Part shown: positions 23,531 through 37,000 of the stretch, piece after piece
Position numbering within the stretch: position 1 is the stretch's first letter
How the letters are laid out: each line of letters starts with the position of its first letter
Source: Aradus depressus
Taxonomy: Eukaryota; Arthropoda; Insecta; Hemiptera; Aradidae
Reading direction: 5' to 3'
Assembly: GCA_963662175.1 (NCBI GenBank)
Contig: OY759219.1
Span: 27,446,908-27,510,907 of the forward strand
DNA length: 64,000 bases
Position numbers and translations under genes: made by a program
The notes under the pieces: generated by a model
What the model was told of the DNA's origin: nothing
Seen by the model: only the letters and a program-made list of their open reading frames with translations
The model's database searches: none

Positions 23531-24317
23531 TTTTATTACATGAAACATTTGTCTACTAATTAGAAATGTATCTATGTTTTATTATTGTTTTTTTTTATTA
23601 TACTCATATATTTTTGATTATTTATTTGTTCAGTTTTTATTTATTTCATTTTAATATTTTTAACGTGTTTTTTTTTTTCTCTTCTTCAAGATATTTCGAC
23701 CCGAGGGTCATGGATGCCTGATGGATGCAGGTCTGTGGGGATCCTAGCGGGCTAATTTGGATAGGCGCAGATTAATAATAATAGAGAAGATGTGTATGGA
23801 ATAGAAAGGCTATGTGATGAAGATAATTTTGTTTTATAATTTAGATAAGAGATTTGTGAATTGTAAGAAATGAAATAGTTGGGTAATTTGGAAGCTATTA
23901 TGTTTTTTGTTAGCTATGTTAATGTATAAATTCTTTATAAATTTATAAAAATTAGAAATAAATGTATTATTATTTATCATATACTAATATATATTGTGAC
24001 GTGTAGAATGGGGGGCTCACTAGAATAATAAAATAAATTGTTATTCTTTATATAATAAAAAAAAAAAAATGTTAAAGAATGTATAGTATATAAAAAAAAA
24101 TAGTTAATACAAATAAAAATGAACTTATATGGCAAGAGATATTTTAAAAATATATATGATTAACTATAAAAGAAGAGCAACCTGATGATATTGGGTGGGG
24201 GAAAAAATGGCGAGTAGGGCAGAAGGAGCCAACTCGGAGTAGTATCTTGGAAGATCCTGGAGAAGGAAGGAGTATGTTTGTTTGAGGTTATTAGTGGAGG
24301 TTTAGTTTGGCTATGGA

Positions 24318-24785
24318 ACATGTAGTTCTCGAATGCCCGCTGTACGACGGGCCTAGGGTGGAGTTGATACGCCGGACAGGATCGTACCTGGGAATAAACC
24401 CAAGGAAGCTGATGAGTGAGGCTGACTACCCGGAGTTCGGAAGATTCATCGCCTCCTGGCGGAAGGTAAAGAAGGCAGTTTAACGTGGTTCCGGGGATGA
24501 CCGTTGGGTGCTGGTAACACGGCACACCTGCGACCATCCTCGGCGCAACGCAGCCAAGGAGGTGCCTGGTCCCGAGTTCTCTTGGGAAACGCAGGAAATG
24601 GTAGGTTGGGGGACCCAACCGATCGCTCCGGTGATTGGCGGGGTCCTACAACCGGCCATAGCAACAATAAAATCTTAAATAAACGAGAATTATATGGTGC
24701 CCTTATTCCCCCCTACGCGGCGGACGTGTGTCGTTGAGCCTCCTTCAGGGGCCGGTACACCCGTAAAAAAAAAAAAAAAAAAAAA
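24318..24785 (+). mobile_element. 5'-truncated LINE end (R1/I-like) with 13-bp target duplication
   Basis: Begins in the last coding part of a LINE: HVVLECPLYDGP, then LIRRTGSYLGINPRKLMSEA and FIASWRKVKKAV, stop TAA at 24481-24483. About 285 bp of 3' UTR and poly(A) follow, to 24785. GTTTGGCTATGGA is present at 24305-24317 and 24786-24798, proving the insertion ends. By the look of the HxxxxC end it is from the RNase H-bearing LINE group, but a different family from the 59.9-64 kb element. Confidence 0.88.
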
Positions 24786-25323
24786 GTTTGGCTATGGAGG
24801 GTCTGAGTGGAGTGGTAGTGTGATCTGGAAGATCTTGGAGGAGGTATGGAGTGAAAAAGAAGACCAAAGAAGAAGCTCTTGCGGCAAGTATCCCCAGCAG
24901 GACAGCCCGGTTATATAAAGGAGTATATTTTTTTTGGAAGAAGAAGGAAGGATAATACTATGATGCCGTGAGTTGCCAGAGTTGTTACCATCCCAATAAA
25001 TATCATATAGTTTTAATATGTCTTTTGCCAAAATTACATCTTTTCAAATTGACCTGTAATAGATTTAATTTAAATATTGTAAAAAATATATATATCATTA
25101 TGCTCACTAACCCATTAACCGGTTTTTAAATCATTTACAGAAATTTAAAAATAAAATTATAACTTATGAAACTTTGTGATTCAAATTCTTTTTTTTTGTT
25201 ATTACTTCCTTTTATTCTCACCAAGGAACTCTATAAAAAAGAAAGCCACCCCTGTGTTTTGTATAAGATTAATGTTATTTAAGAGATAGCAAAAGATGTT
25301 TCAATATATATATATATATATTT

Positions 25324-25610
25324 CAAGAGGGCGCTGGTAGCTCAGAGGTAGCATGCTTGCTTACTCAGCTCGAGATCGCGAATTTGAAACTTAGCTGAGA
25401 CACATAAGTTTTTAATCTGGAACGTGAAAAAACCTTGAGCATGCCGTCCTTCGGTTGGCACGTTAAGCGATGGTCCCGTACCTGTACCCTAGATGAACGA
25501 AATTATAGGGAAGGCAAAATTTAGGATTGCTATAGTTGAGTCGGGCTTATATCCACCAGAACCTTGGTAACCTCGTAGTTGAAGTCCCGAGCATGAGTCA
25601 TAATAACTAA
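25324..25610 (+). repeat. SINE, TAAC-tail type
   Basis: Head with GGTAGCTCAGAGGTAGCATG and mutated box B (AATTTGAAACT); ends GAGCATGAGTCATAATAACT. Confidence 0.75.
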
Positions 25611-26034
25611 TTTTATATTTTAAATAATAAGTTTGTTTTATTTATATGTTTTAAGCTGGAAATTATATTTAGTTAAAGATAGATTCCTGTGTGTCCATTT
25701 TTTATATAGTGGATTTAAATAATAATACCGATCTAACGATGTTTCATGATAACGAGGGTTTTGTTCTTTGTGGCTCACTAACAAAGCCACAGTAACGAGC
25801 GGTCATACGACTGTAATCCACTTAAAAACAAAAAAATACATTAAATGTATTTACAAGTTTACATTTTTTGTATTTATTGGTTATAGGTTAAGGGTGTGTT
25901 CCTTCTTCAATTGATAAATATAATGATGACTGACATGAAGGATTACATTTATTTAATCCTATTTTATTCCTAAATTGTCACACATTTAATATAATATTTG
26001 GTTTTAACATTGCATTCATGTCCCCCCAATTGAA
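25611..26034. other. No gene recognised
   Basis: AT-rich; nothing repeated elsewhere in the window that I could see. Confidence 0.45.
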
Positions 26035-26215
26035 AAAAGAATTTATGAAACGATGGATTAATCATTCAAATATATTGCTATAGACTTCCCACTTCTGAAC
26101 CTATTTGTGACTTAATAAATAATCCATAATACAATGAGTAACTATTCACTATTTCCAAATAGTTTATGAGAAGTTAAAATTTATTTGAATACAAAACATA
26201 AAATATAAAACAACA
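26035..26215 (-). repeat. Dispersed repeat, inverted partner of 20.3 kb
   Basis: Reverse complement of 20245-20435 with scattered changes. Confidence 0.65.
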
Positions 26216-26559
26216 GTCGACGACCACTTACGGTACAACCATAGACGCTGTATTTGCAAGATATTTTTATATTAGACGACGTGCAAACACTGCATTTTTT
26301 CATTTTTATTTGTGAATAGCGCTTTTTGATAATAATGTCTGCATTTATTTATTTCAAAAATGATAACCCCCAATAGAAAAAGTGTATCGACACGAAATTT
26401 AATATTTTTATCCAGAACTCCCTAAGGACGACATGTATCGATTTCCAGCCAAAGAGAAAAGAGGGATTAGGAGTGTAGACTTTTATGTATATATAAATGG
26501 TGGGCTGGTATTTTACATCTAGGGACCTAAGCATCCAGTGCTCTTATCCCTTCCCTGGA

Positions 26560-27230
26560 AGCTCTGGGCTTCCCCCTTATTATATTACCTGTATGTTAAT
26601 ACTACCTAAACCAAGTTCTTCATAAAGTGCTCACTCTCCCAGTTTCCTTAATGAACCTGAGAATGCTCTCATAGTCCAATCTTCTAAAATCCTCCTCTGC
26701 TATTACATCTTCACCTAAGATGTGGAATCTCGCTCGCGCATATCCCGAGCAGATGCCCAGGAAGTGTGCCGCCGTCTCGTCTTCCTCCCCACATCAATCA
26801 CAGGTAGGACTGTCCTTGAGTCCTACAGGGTGTAGGTGTCTATTGAACGGACCGTGTCCTGTGAGAACTCTAGTTAATCGCCTAAGCTCACTCCTTTTGA
26901 GGTTCAGGATCCCATCCTTCGACACTTTGGACTCCCCTCCCAGGAACATCTTCGACTGCCTGCATGTGGTCATTTCTCTCCATGTACACTCCTAAAGATC
27001 CTTAGTCCACTCTTTATTTCGGATTCGGTATGCCTCCCGAGATATTCCCAGCACCGGCTCTGGCCCCATAAAGGGCTTACTTGAACCTTCCTTGGCTAGT
27101 CGGTCTGCCTCTTCGTTTCCCTGGATCCCCGAGTGTCCGGGAACCCAGTAGAGTCCAACCTTCTTGTAGTTTCCTAGGGGGTTTAACTGATTTGGGTACT
27201 CCCTTACCAGCTTTGATAGGAGTAGAATTA
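26560..27230 (-). mobile_element. Degraded LINE fragment: RNase H and C-terminal zinc region
   Basis: Read on the minus strand from 27230: LYWVPGHSGIQGNEEADRLA of an RNase H, then SREAYRIRNKEWTKDL and a stop. Further on, RLTRVLTGHGPFNRHLHPVG, then CGEEDETAAHFLGICSG, the Cys/His end of R1/Jockey-type LINEs, broken by a TGA inside the CxxC. The natural stop follows RVSTL near 26610. Stops and frame changes show it is dead. Confidence 0.75.
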
Positions 27231-27486
27231 ACGCAAAAACAAATCACATAATCAAATTCCGTTCTAATGAATGCATTAATAAATTCTATAAGAACCTATC
27301 TTTTCAGCGGAATCACTCATATTTTCAGCGGAATCCGCTGATGGAAAGGAGGATATCAAGGGAAAACCCACTATATAAGTCATTATTGAGTTTTAGCTTG
27401 GTTTTGGTGGAAAAGCATTAGCTTAATTCTTGCTGGGGAAGTACATAGACGGGGCTGGTGGTTCGTGATTCACCGACGACTTTTTT

Positions 27487-27905
27487 ATGTACGGACAGGA
27501 TCGTATCTGGGACTGAACCCTCGCAAGATGATGAGTGAGACTGATTACCCGGAGTTCAGTCAATTCGTCGCTTCCTGGTGGAGAGTAAAGGAGGGAGCAT
27601 AACGTGGTTCTGGGGATGACCACTATGTGCTCTAACAGGGCCCACTTGCGACCATGCCCGACGCAACGCACCCATAAAACATAGATGCCCTGGACTCGAG
27701 CTCTCTTGGGCCAATAAGGTAGGTTGGAGGAGTCAACCAACCACTTCGGCGAATGGCGGGGTTCTACAACCGGCCGTAGCACCATGAATATAGTTATTAA
27801 ATAAATACAAAAAAAAAAAAAACTATTTCCCTTTCTACGCGGCGGACGGATGGCACACCACAGCCCCACAGGGGTCTGATACACCCGGATTTAAAAAAAA
27901 AATAA
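27487..27905 (+). mobile_element. Second, older copy of the same LINE end
   Basis: The frame reads RTGSYLGLNPRKMMSETDYP then FVASWWRVKEGA and a stop, clearly the same family as the 24.3-kb copy. The 3' UTR shares its CGCGGCGGACG and final ACACCCG blocks, but has an internal A-run and an A-rich end. More diverged, so older. A hammerhead-like repeat follows directly. Confidence 0.75.
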
Positions 27906-27910
27906 AAATG

Positions 27911-27944
27911 TTGGTCTGATGATGTAGAATATAAGAAACGTTGC
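27911..27944 (+). ncRNA. Hammerhead-like motif, degenerate
   Basis: CTGATGA, T, weak stem II, GAAAC, ACGT then T. Sits directly after a LINE poly(A) tail. Confidence 0.3.
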
Positions 27945-27995
27945 AAAATAAAACACTTTTGAATAGAAAAATAATATTCTATATAATTATATTAT

Positions 27996-28001
27996 TTTAT
28001 T
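27996..28001 (-). terminator. Candidate polyadenylation signal of the nuclease gene
   Basis: AATAAA on the minus strand about 135 nt past the stop codon. Position and motif fit, but the surrounding AT richness makes chance matches likely. Confidence 0.35.
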
Positions 28002-28135
28002 ATAATATTTTATGCTTATTATATAGGAAGATATTATATTTTCAAATATGTGAATAATGATAGGTATATATTGTATAGTGTACATAAAGAGGGATGTTCA
28101 TAATATATATTTTTGTTTTACTGCCAAAGCGATAT

Positions 28136-28591
28136 TCACATATAATAAATGGGTTCATTTGAAGTTAAACCTCCTCGCCGCCTATTCGAGTTTCTATCGT
28201 TTGGAAATACAAGATCTTTTTTGCACTTTTTACTTGGCAAATAATTTATACTTTTCTCTACGTCTTTATAATGACAACAATTTACATGACCATTTATCGA
28301 TTCAGACCTCAATTTTCGTAGACGTCGGAAATAATTAAACTTCCGTTGTATTTGGTCACCCCATCCCAACTGGTTGCACAAATCATTGCAAAAACTGGTG
28401 TCGGCTTCCCGAACATTTTTGGAAATTAAAACAATACAAGAAAAGTCAGACGTCATAAGCAATTTCCAGTAATACTCTGGAATAGGAATACTGTTATCAA
28501 TATTTCTTTTCGGATACAATTTTGCAGCTTCTGATCCTACACCGTGTAGATACTCATAGGTACCAGTCGTTACTATGACGTCTGAATGAAG
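28136..28591 (-). CDS. Nuclease exon 6: C-terminus and stop
   Basis: The acceptor is a pyrimidine tract ending TTTCAG. 151 codons then TGA (28138-28136). It begins LHSDVIVTTGTYEYL, continues with IPIPEYYWKLL, and has CNDLCNQLGW and GHVNCCHYKDVEKSINYLP, matching the usual end of the family. The last 40 or so residues are basic and Arg/Lys-rich and look lineage specific. Confidence 0.85.
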   Translation of the reverse strand, partial: LHSDVIVTTGTYEYLHGVGSEAAKLYPKRNIDNSIPIPEYYWKLLMTSDFSCIVLISKNVREADTSFCNDLCNQLGWGDQIQRKFNYFRRLRKLRSESINGHVNCCHYKDVEKSINYLPSKKCKKDLVFPNDRNSNRRRGGLTSNEPIYYM

Positions 28592-30980
28592 CTGAAAAAA
28601 ACAAAACAAAAAAAAAAAAAGGTTTTATATTATATGCATACACAAAAAAAATCATGGACTATGTAAGTACATGGGAAAGTCCCGAAAAAGAATATATCAA
28701 ACACGTTTTCGCTCTTCCTCCAAAATAAATCAAACAGTTTGAACTAAAAAGAACAACATGTGTAACGCGTTACTCATGAGAATTGATGCGTAAACATCTG
28801 CTTTAGTTTTAAAAATTTGCTGTCGTGCACTGATTTTGATTAAAATTTGTTTTACATGGTTACAATAAGAAAAATAGTGTGAGGGATAAAATTTTCAAAT
28901 TTATTGTTCTTCAATTTCTCCTATACATGAAATTATAGGTTAGGTTAGGTTTTATGACTCATGCCCGGGCTTTAACTACGAGGTCATATCGCCTACTACC
29001 AGAGCGCTCTTTCGTCACTCTGGTGGACATGAGCCCGACTCTACTGTCGGAGTCATAAATTTTGCCTACCCTAAATTTTTATTCATCTAGGGTAGGGGTC
29101 TTTAACGAGTACCTGACATCGTACAAGCTCGGGACCATCTCTTAACGTCCCATCCGAAGGACGGCGTGCTTAAATTTATTTTACCTCCCAGATAAAATAA
29201 ACTAAGGGCCTCGGTCGGGCTACGAACCCACGACCTTGAGCTCAAAAGTCAAGCACGCATACCACTGAGCTACCGGCGCCCTCATATGAAATTATATATA
29301 GGTTTGTGATAGCTAAAATAATAATATTTTTTTAAGATTTACATTGCTATATTATTTTCTTTTAACACAAATTTTATTTATTTTGACAAATTTAAGCTAT
29401 CGAAGCATCTTAACCTAAAAGTTTCTTACCGAATGATCATTTTATGGTTCGTAATATTGATATTTTAGTTAAATTCACTACAACGATAAATATGATCAAT
29501 AATGTTGTAAAAATACAATGTTATATCTAATCATGTTTTTTTGAGTTGTTTAATTGTTATTGGTTTTATTATATATTTACCTTTCATATGTGACGAAATA
29601 TATTACACTTTCTTCGACGATCATAAAATTAAAAGTACAATACAAAATGTCAAATGCAGTCGAAATATATTACACTTTCTTCGATGATCATAAAATTAAA
29701 AGTACAACACAAAATGTCAAATGCAGTCGAAATATATTACACTTTCTTCGATGATCATAAAATTAAAAGTCCAACACAAAATGTCAAATGCAGTCGAAAT
29801 ATATTACACTTTCTTCGACGATCATAAAATTAAAAGTACAACACAAAATGTCAAATGCAGTCGAAATATATTACACTTTCTTCGATGATCATAAAATTAA
29901 AAGTACAACACAAAATGTCAAATGCAGTCGAAATATATAACACACTTTGTTATTCCATGAACATAGAAATTTTCAAAAACAGCTAATATCACAGATAAAG
30001 AAGTGTGTAGTTGTGTGTGTGCGCTGCGCGCGCAACCGTCCGACACACGCACATCAACTAGGCGGTCTGATGCTAAGATGTTTAAACATCAAAAATTAAA
30101 TAGTTGACTTACACAGAGGGTTCTGAAACCTAATACTAAATTTCTTTGTCATTTCATTCATTACATGGGCGGTTATTAGAGTTTCTGTGTTAAGCCTCCT
30201 CCCTAAGTCCCCAAATGCCTTCGGCCGATTTAGCTAAAATTCAATGTAGTCCTCAGTCGGTTCTGGATACACATATAAAATTTCGTGTCGATACTTTCAT
30301 TTTATCGGGAGTTATCGTTCTCACTATAAACAATTACACACATTACAATTATTAATATATTACAAAATCAATTATTATTATTATTTGTATAAAAACAGCT
30401 TTTAGGAGTGAAGTAATGAATTAATTAGTAAATAAATATACAACAATTGACTAGTCGCATTCAAATGGTAAACAACCAAAGGATGGAGGACAAAAGACGA
30501 CGATCAGCTGCTCACAATAGAGAGAAACAGTCTAAGGAGAGTTGTGGAAGTGGACAGTCTAGAGAGAGAGTTGTTAGGGTTAAGGTGTAGTGAACCAATC
30601 TGAGTGAGAACGTAGGAGTGAAAATAACAGTGAAGTAGATGCACAAAGGTACTTTTTATTTATTGATATGTGTATATGCCCAAAATAAGAATTTTAAAGA
30701 GTGGTCACAATCTAAAAAGAGTTGTGGAAATTAGTTCGTAAGGTTTTTCTTGTAAATAATATATTTTTTTTATTTTCCAATATTAGTCATTATATTTATA
30801 ATGTAGGTTAAGATAAATAAAACCAATATTTGTTCTCTTATTCTATGCTATTCATTTCCTTGTGAATCCAGTAAGATAACTTAAACACCTTAAAAGTCAG
30901 TCCAATGTACGTTATTGTTTTATTTATTCATTTATATATATTTTTTTTATTTTAACATTTTCATACATTCAATAATTGAC

Positions 30981-31015
<35 letters not shown>

Positions 31016-34000
31016 TTTCATATATTGTTATAGTTACACTGTTTTCTTTCTTTTCTATATCTCGTTACATTGGAACCTGATGATGGGATGTAAGAACGTC
31101 CCGAAACATCGTTGGGGGATAGAGACACTTCCGAAGAGTTCTCTTTGAAAAATAGTTACCTATCCTAATTTTTATTAAATTGAAAAATGTGTCTACTTAT
31201 TATGAACGTATCTTGTATTATTATTATTATTTATTTATTTTTTATTTATTTTTATATATTTTTTTTTTATATACTCATATATTTTTAAGTATTTATTTGT
31301 ACAGTTTTTATTAATTTAATTTTACTTTTTTTAATGTTTTTTTTGTTACTACTAATCATAGATGTGTTAGATTCAAGTAGTTATAAATCTAATTTATAAG
31401 CTATCATAATGTATAAATTCATTTGACGTATCCTACTACCATGTATTGGTTTAACGGAAATAAATTATTATTATTATTATTATTATTATTATACCTTTGG
31501 ATTAGATTGAATAATTTTTGCAAAATTTAGGAAAACAGGATGGCCTCTCCTTAGTATTTTTAGAAGAAATCCAAATTAAACAATTATTAATTGAAATTTT
31601 TTTAAATACGTCCATTTTTAAAAAAATTGCACGTCTTGAACTTTCGATTTTTTTTTTTTTGGGCCCTTTTCGGAAACTACTGTAGAAATCAAAATTTAGT
31701 AGAAGACCAGCAACAAATTCTACAGAAAATGTTATAATTTTATGTATAATTATCATCATATATATAAAGCTGAAAATGTCTGTGCGTTGTACCGCTATAA
31801 CTCACGAACGGCTTCATGGATTTGATTAATTTTTTTTTTAATTTGTTTGTCATCGTCTGTGGAAGGTTATAGGCGTATTAGTACCTCAATATCTGGTCCA
31901 TCCCAGCATCCGCCCATGCAATCTTTGTAACTCAAAAACCACTGCAATGATTAATGAGGAATCTTTTTGAATAGATAAGTTTTATCTACCGGAAGGTTAA
32001 GGTCTATTTTTTAATCAACCCCTGGTCCATCCCAGCATCCACTCACGCAATCTTTGTAACTCGAAAACCATTGCAACGATTAATGAGAAATCTTTTTGAA
32101 TAAATTAGTTTTAGCTCCAAAGCTAGCGTTACTACAGTTGAAGGACTATAAGCCTTATTCCGTATGAATAATTGAAAATTATAACATCATGAATGTACTC
32201 TCGAGGAACTGAATAGCCTTATAGGAGATATTGGGAGAAAAGTCAAAGTTCCCCAGGCAATGCCGGGTATTACTGCTAGTAAGACATAAAAAGAGTATTC
32301 CTATTGCAGAAGAGTTTTTTTCTTTATTAATATTAACGACATAACACAAAATTTCGTTGAAAACTCTACATAAAATGTTGGACCGATTACATAATTTCCC
32401 CTATACTCCGTATAGCTGAGGAAGTCTCATTTCACTTTCCCAGATATACGAAACATAGGGAAAGTTAAGTCATCGGTCAGGAATTTAATAATGATTTTTA
32501 AATGAAATTTCATGTTTTTCAACCCCTTGATAAGGGTGTCCGTGAACTTGACTCCCTATAGATTGAATGTATAAATACACCCTATAGTTTTTCAGTTATA
32601 TTCTCCAAAGAAAAGAAGGAAATGAAGGGCTTAACATATAAAAGAATCAATAACTGCCGATGTAATGAATGTACCGACATGAACTTTTATATATAAATTC
32701 AAAATCCTACAAGGACAACGCCTATTTTCCACGAAATAGGCCGATGGGAAGAGTGTTTCAGAGAAAGGGCTCGACGAAAAATTCTTATAACTGCCTATAG
32801 ATGCAAAAGCTCCCATGTAAGTCAACAATTTTATTTAGGCAAAACGGTGGAGTGCAAAAACATTAATAATAATTAATAACGGTGATTCACCGATAAAATA
32901 CGGGTAAAAAAAATAAAAATAAAAAATAAAATACTTTTTGTGCGAGAAGTCTGACGGTTGATTCAATGGCAACCCAAATTCCTTGATTATTCTTCGAATT
33001 TTGAGGAGCGACATTTGGGTACATATAGGTCACAGCCTTATGAACTGCGAATGTGAAATCAGCATCAGGCGTGAGATGACCTCGATCGTACATATCTACA
33101 TCATCTTTCCCGAACACTGAAGGCAAAATTTCTTTTTGATTTCTCTAAAAAAAAAAATGTAACATTATAATATTGAAGGCAGAAAGCGCTGTATGCAACT
33201 ATTAAAAAAAATACATTTTAAGATACCTATGACAATAAGGGTAGGGGTATATCAGTGGTATGCGTGCTTGCCTTTTGAGCTCAAGATCTTGGACTCGAAA
33301 CCCGGCAGAGGCCCTTAATTTATTTTATCTGGGAGGTAAAATAAACTTAAGCACGCCCTCCTTCGGATGGGACGTTAAGCGATGGTCCCGAGACTGTACG
33401 ATGTCAGTTACTCGTTAAAGACCCCTACCCTAGGTTTATTCATCTAGGTAGGCAAAATTAAGGACTCTCACAGTAGAGTCGGGCTCATGTCCACTAGAGT
33501 GACGAAAGAGCGCTCTGGTAGTAGGCGATATGACCTCGTAGTTAAAGCCCGGGCATGAGTCACAATGAGTAACTATTTTCTACAGAAATGTAGTTTAAGT
33601 TTTTGAGGTCCTAGTCGTATTGTTTCTATCTGAAATCAATCAGGGTTTCTTTTTAAGGTCTTCAACCAACGAAAGAAGAAAAATTTATTTGTTGATTCAT
33701 TTTTTTCCTAATAGCGTTGAATACTGAGTCCAGACTAATATTTATAACACAGAGGTCAATTCGTAAACTATGTTCTATAATAATAAAAAAAAAAAAATAT
33801 ATATATATATAATATATATATATATATATAGGTATATATATTATTATTATTATTTTTTTTTTTTTTTTGGTTTTCAAAACCTAGCATTATAATATATATT
33901 ATATATTATAATGCTAGGTTTTGAAAACCAAAAAAGGTAAAATGGGAGAATAATAAAGCTGTGAAAAAATATATATAATATAATAGGGTAGATGACAGTA

Positions 34001-37000
34001 AGAAAAAATCTGATTGATTATTGTTTTGTATAATTGGTCAAGGTCTGGAGACATCGAAAATTAATTGTATTTATTAAATAAAATAAGATTATTCAATATT
34101 TTTGTGAAATAAATGTGTTAAAATAAAGCCAATTGTCATGTGACATGAAACACCAATCAGAGCGCGTGACGTCACGCCTTGCTAAACCCAACTTTGTTGT
34201 ATAGGCGGTTCATTGTGGTTCGGTAATTTCATGCTCTAAAATATTATTTTTCATTGATTTTTGACGTGTTGATACAATTAAGACATAGGCAGCATCTTTT
34301 TAGTCATTTGACTGTCTAACTTTACAATAAAAGGAGGCATTGCACTGGTTATTGTAGGTATATGTTTCAAAAATATTTTGCTAGCATAGGATGGAGTCAT
34401 AGCAAAATCGTCGGCTAGTTCTTGAAATTTACTATCCAATCTGACTTTTTTTAAACATAAGTAATAAATTATGTTCAGGAATATTGATTTCATTCTTTTT
34501 TAGGTCAATAAGGTAGAAACTTGGGAATACCAATGTAAAAGCGAGGTTTTTTCAAAATTTTCTCAGTTGTATTTTGTATGATTTCTGCTGCCATTTGCTT
34601 TTCTTCTTCTTCAGCTAACTCATTGCAGTCAGACGTAGATTTAATCTGGAGAGACTATGTTGATTTTGAGGATTCTGAATACAGATGTTGTATATAAAGA
34701 AACATCACTATCTGAATGCTCTTGTTCCATTAATAATTTCTTTGAAATTTTGCTTAAGCCGGACCCAGATGACCTCGATTTTATAGAATATTTCACTTTA
34801 AATGGAGATGTAGAAACAGATGAATATGATGATTTGAACCGTGTTACTGCCTAGTCTACTGACTTAATATTGGCTTGAATAGCTTTACTTGTGAATTGTG
34901 TGTCATTAGGACAGATTTATCTGCTCTTTCACGAGGTTCTTGGAAATTTTCTTCAACCATATGCAAATCTGAAAAATATGGGTATTATTTTGTTTGAAGC
35001 AAACTACAAAATGTAATAAAACAACTGCATGTAATTTAAAACCTCTCTATTTATGTCATACCTGAACTTGCACCAGAAGTATCTTCAAGAAACAAAATTA
35101 GTGTACTCCTTTCTACTGATTCATTCATGACATATATCATCTGACATCCGTTGGCGACGAACCCTGAAGATCTTAAGCGCCGTGATTTCATATCTGCAAC
35201 TACGGTCGGGTGTTGCCAGAAGATGTCCCTCAGCTCCCTGTTGGTTCTGATCCTCCACTCTTGGGTTTCTCTATCCTTGACCGGACCTGCTATTTTCCTC
35301 AGCACTTTATTTTCAAACGTCTGGAAACGTTTCTCCAGATGTGAGGTCAGGGTCCAGGTTTCACACCCATAGATCAGAACTGGCTTTACCATGGAGCTGT
35401 AGATCCTATACTTCAGGTTCCTTGACAAGGCTCTGGACATTAGCAGCTTGATGACAGAGAAATACGCTTTTTGGGCCTGCAGAAGTCTTCTGTCCACCTC
35501 CTCCAGCATCGAGTTGATGCTAGTTACCGTGGACCCGAGATACCTGAAGTTCTCAACTCTTGGGAAGGAGAAGGTCCCCACATTTAATTCCTGCTCCAGA
35601 TGAATATTCTTACTGACTATAAGGTAGTCTAACTGATTCATTCAGCCATTCTTCGATTCTCATCATCTTTTGTTTTTTAACAATATATGGTCGTTCTATA
35701 CTGCTACATGTTCGTTTTCACCTGCCTGGCTGGCATTCAAATTTACTTGGGGGTGCAACCTGGTTTTAACCATATTTGTAAAACAGATCCCGTAATATAA
35801 TACTCCATATAATTCTCAATATCTCTTGGCAACTGTAACAAAAAAATAATTGTACATATTACTGTAAAAATAACTAAAAAACTATGTTAAATCTAACCTC
35901 AATAGTCGTATATTATGTATTTTTAAACACAATGATAAATGCAGATATAGAGTACATTTTTTTAAATTTACAATGAAATGAAATAAACAGTAACACGGTA
36001 CAAATATGCAATAAAAACTTACATCAAAATGGTCTTCACAAAAATACATTCGAGAATCAGTAGATAAACATTTTGAGTCCCGTCTTGCAAGTTTTAGCCA
36101 ACTTCTTCGTATTCGTTCCTTGTTAGGTACATAAATAAACAATTTCTTTAGTGTTTTAATTGTTGTACTTTCACATTGAGGCACTCCACAGTAATTGTAA
36201 AACTTGGAATTCATTACAATCGAGCAATATTCGAAACACTTGTTAAACACTGAACCACACAGCTGTTTCTTTCGCAAGGCGTGACGTCACTCGAGACGCC
36301 ATGACAGTTTGGTGCGTTTTGGCAGGAAAATTAAAATGGGTATACAAAAATGCAAAATACATAATGTAAATGTTTGTTTTTTGTTTAAATATTTATATTT
36401 TGGGTAAAATAGAGGTTAAGGTAATATATGAAACCAGTTTCTCAAAAATTGTCAACTAGCACATTATTATATATATATATATATATATATAATAATGTGC
36501 TAGTTGACAATTTTTGAGAAACTGGTTTCATATATTACCTTAACCTCTATTTTACCCAAAATATAAATATTTAAACAAAAAACAAACATTATATATTATA
36601 TTATACATATATATTGTAACGTTCTATATTGTCCATTACATGTAATATTTAAGAAATGGAAAATAAAATAAGTAAATACAATCTGTTTAGTGGACCTAAG
36701 GAAGGTTACTGGGGGTTATCTAATCGATTTGTACCAGGGTCGATATAGTTTCAAAATATATCAAATCATTTATTTCAATTATGTCATAAAATGAAATGTT
36801 AGGCTAATAATTAGTTAACTATTAATGTAAGCAACTAGGATTGTATACGGGAATATGAAAGTGATATAAAAAAACCCAGATGTTTAATGCTAAAGGCTGT
36901 AAAAATTGTGGGCCAATGACGGAGCTGAATCCAAAACGAGAGAGAAGTGGTCTGTCCCCTCGTGGAAGGAGTCGTTGTTCAGAGTGAGATGTGAGAGGGT

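Larger units (their letters stand above)
34120..36310 (-). mobile_element. Degraded THAP/HTH DNA transposon (DDE_4-type, ISL2EU/Harbinger-like)
   Basis: Remains of a transposon coding for a THAP zinc finger and a helix-turn-helix of the kind that precedes DDE_Tnp_4 domains. An inverted 17-bp repeat GTGACGTCACGCCTTGC occurs at 34166-34182 and reversed at 36274-36290, near the two ends; the exact termini are unclear. The DDE catalytic domain is missing. A LINE fragment is inserted in its middle. The element lies in intron 4 of the nuclease gene. Class is inferred from the domain pair. Confidence 0.65.

Noticed and set aside
24177..24215. Additional hammerhead (CCTGATGATATTGGG)
   Set aside because: No GAAAC and no stem II; may be a truncated relative at most.
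24504..24918. Plus and minus frames around the 24.5-kb LINE end
   Set aside because: They run through LINE 3' UTR, poly(A) and flank; no similarity beyond the LINE C-terminus.
29594..29945. CRISPR-like or gene array
   Set aside because: Five 67-bp tandem units with no spacers; simple tandem repeat.
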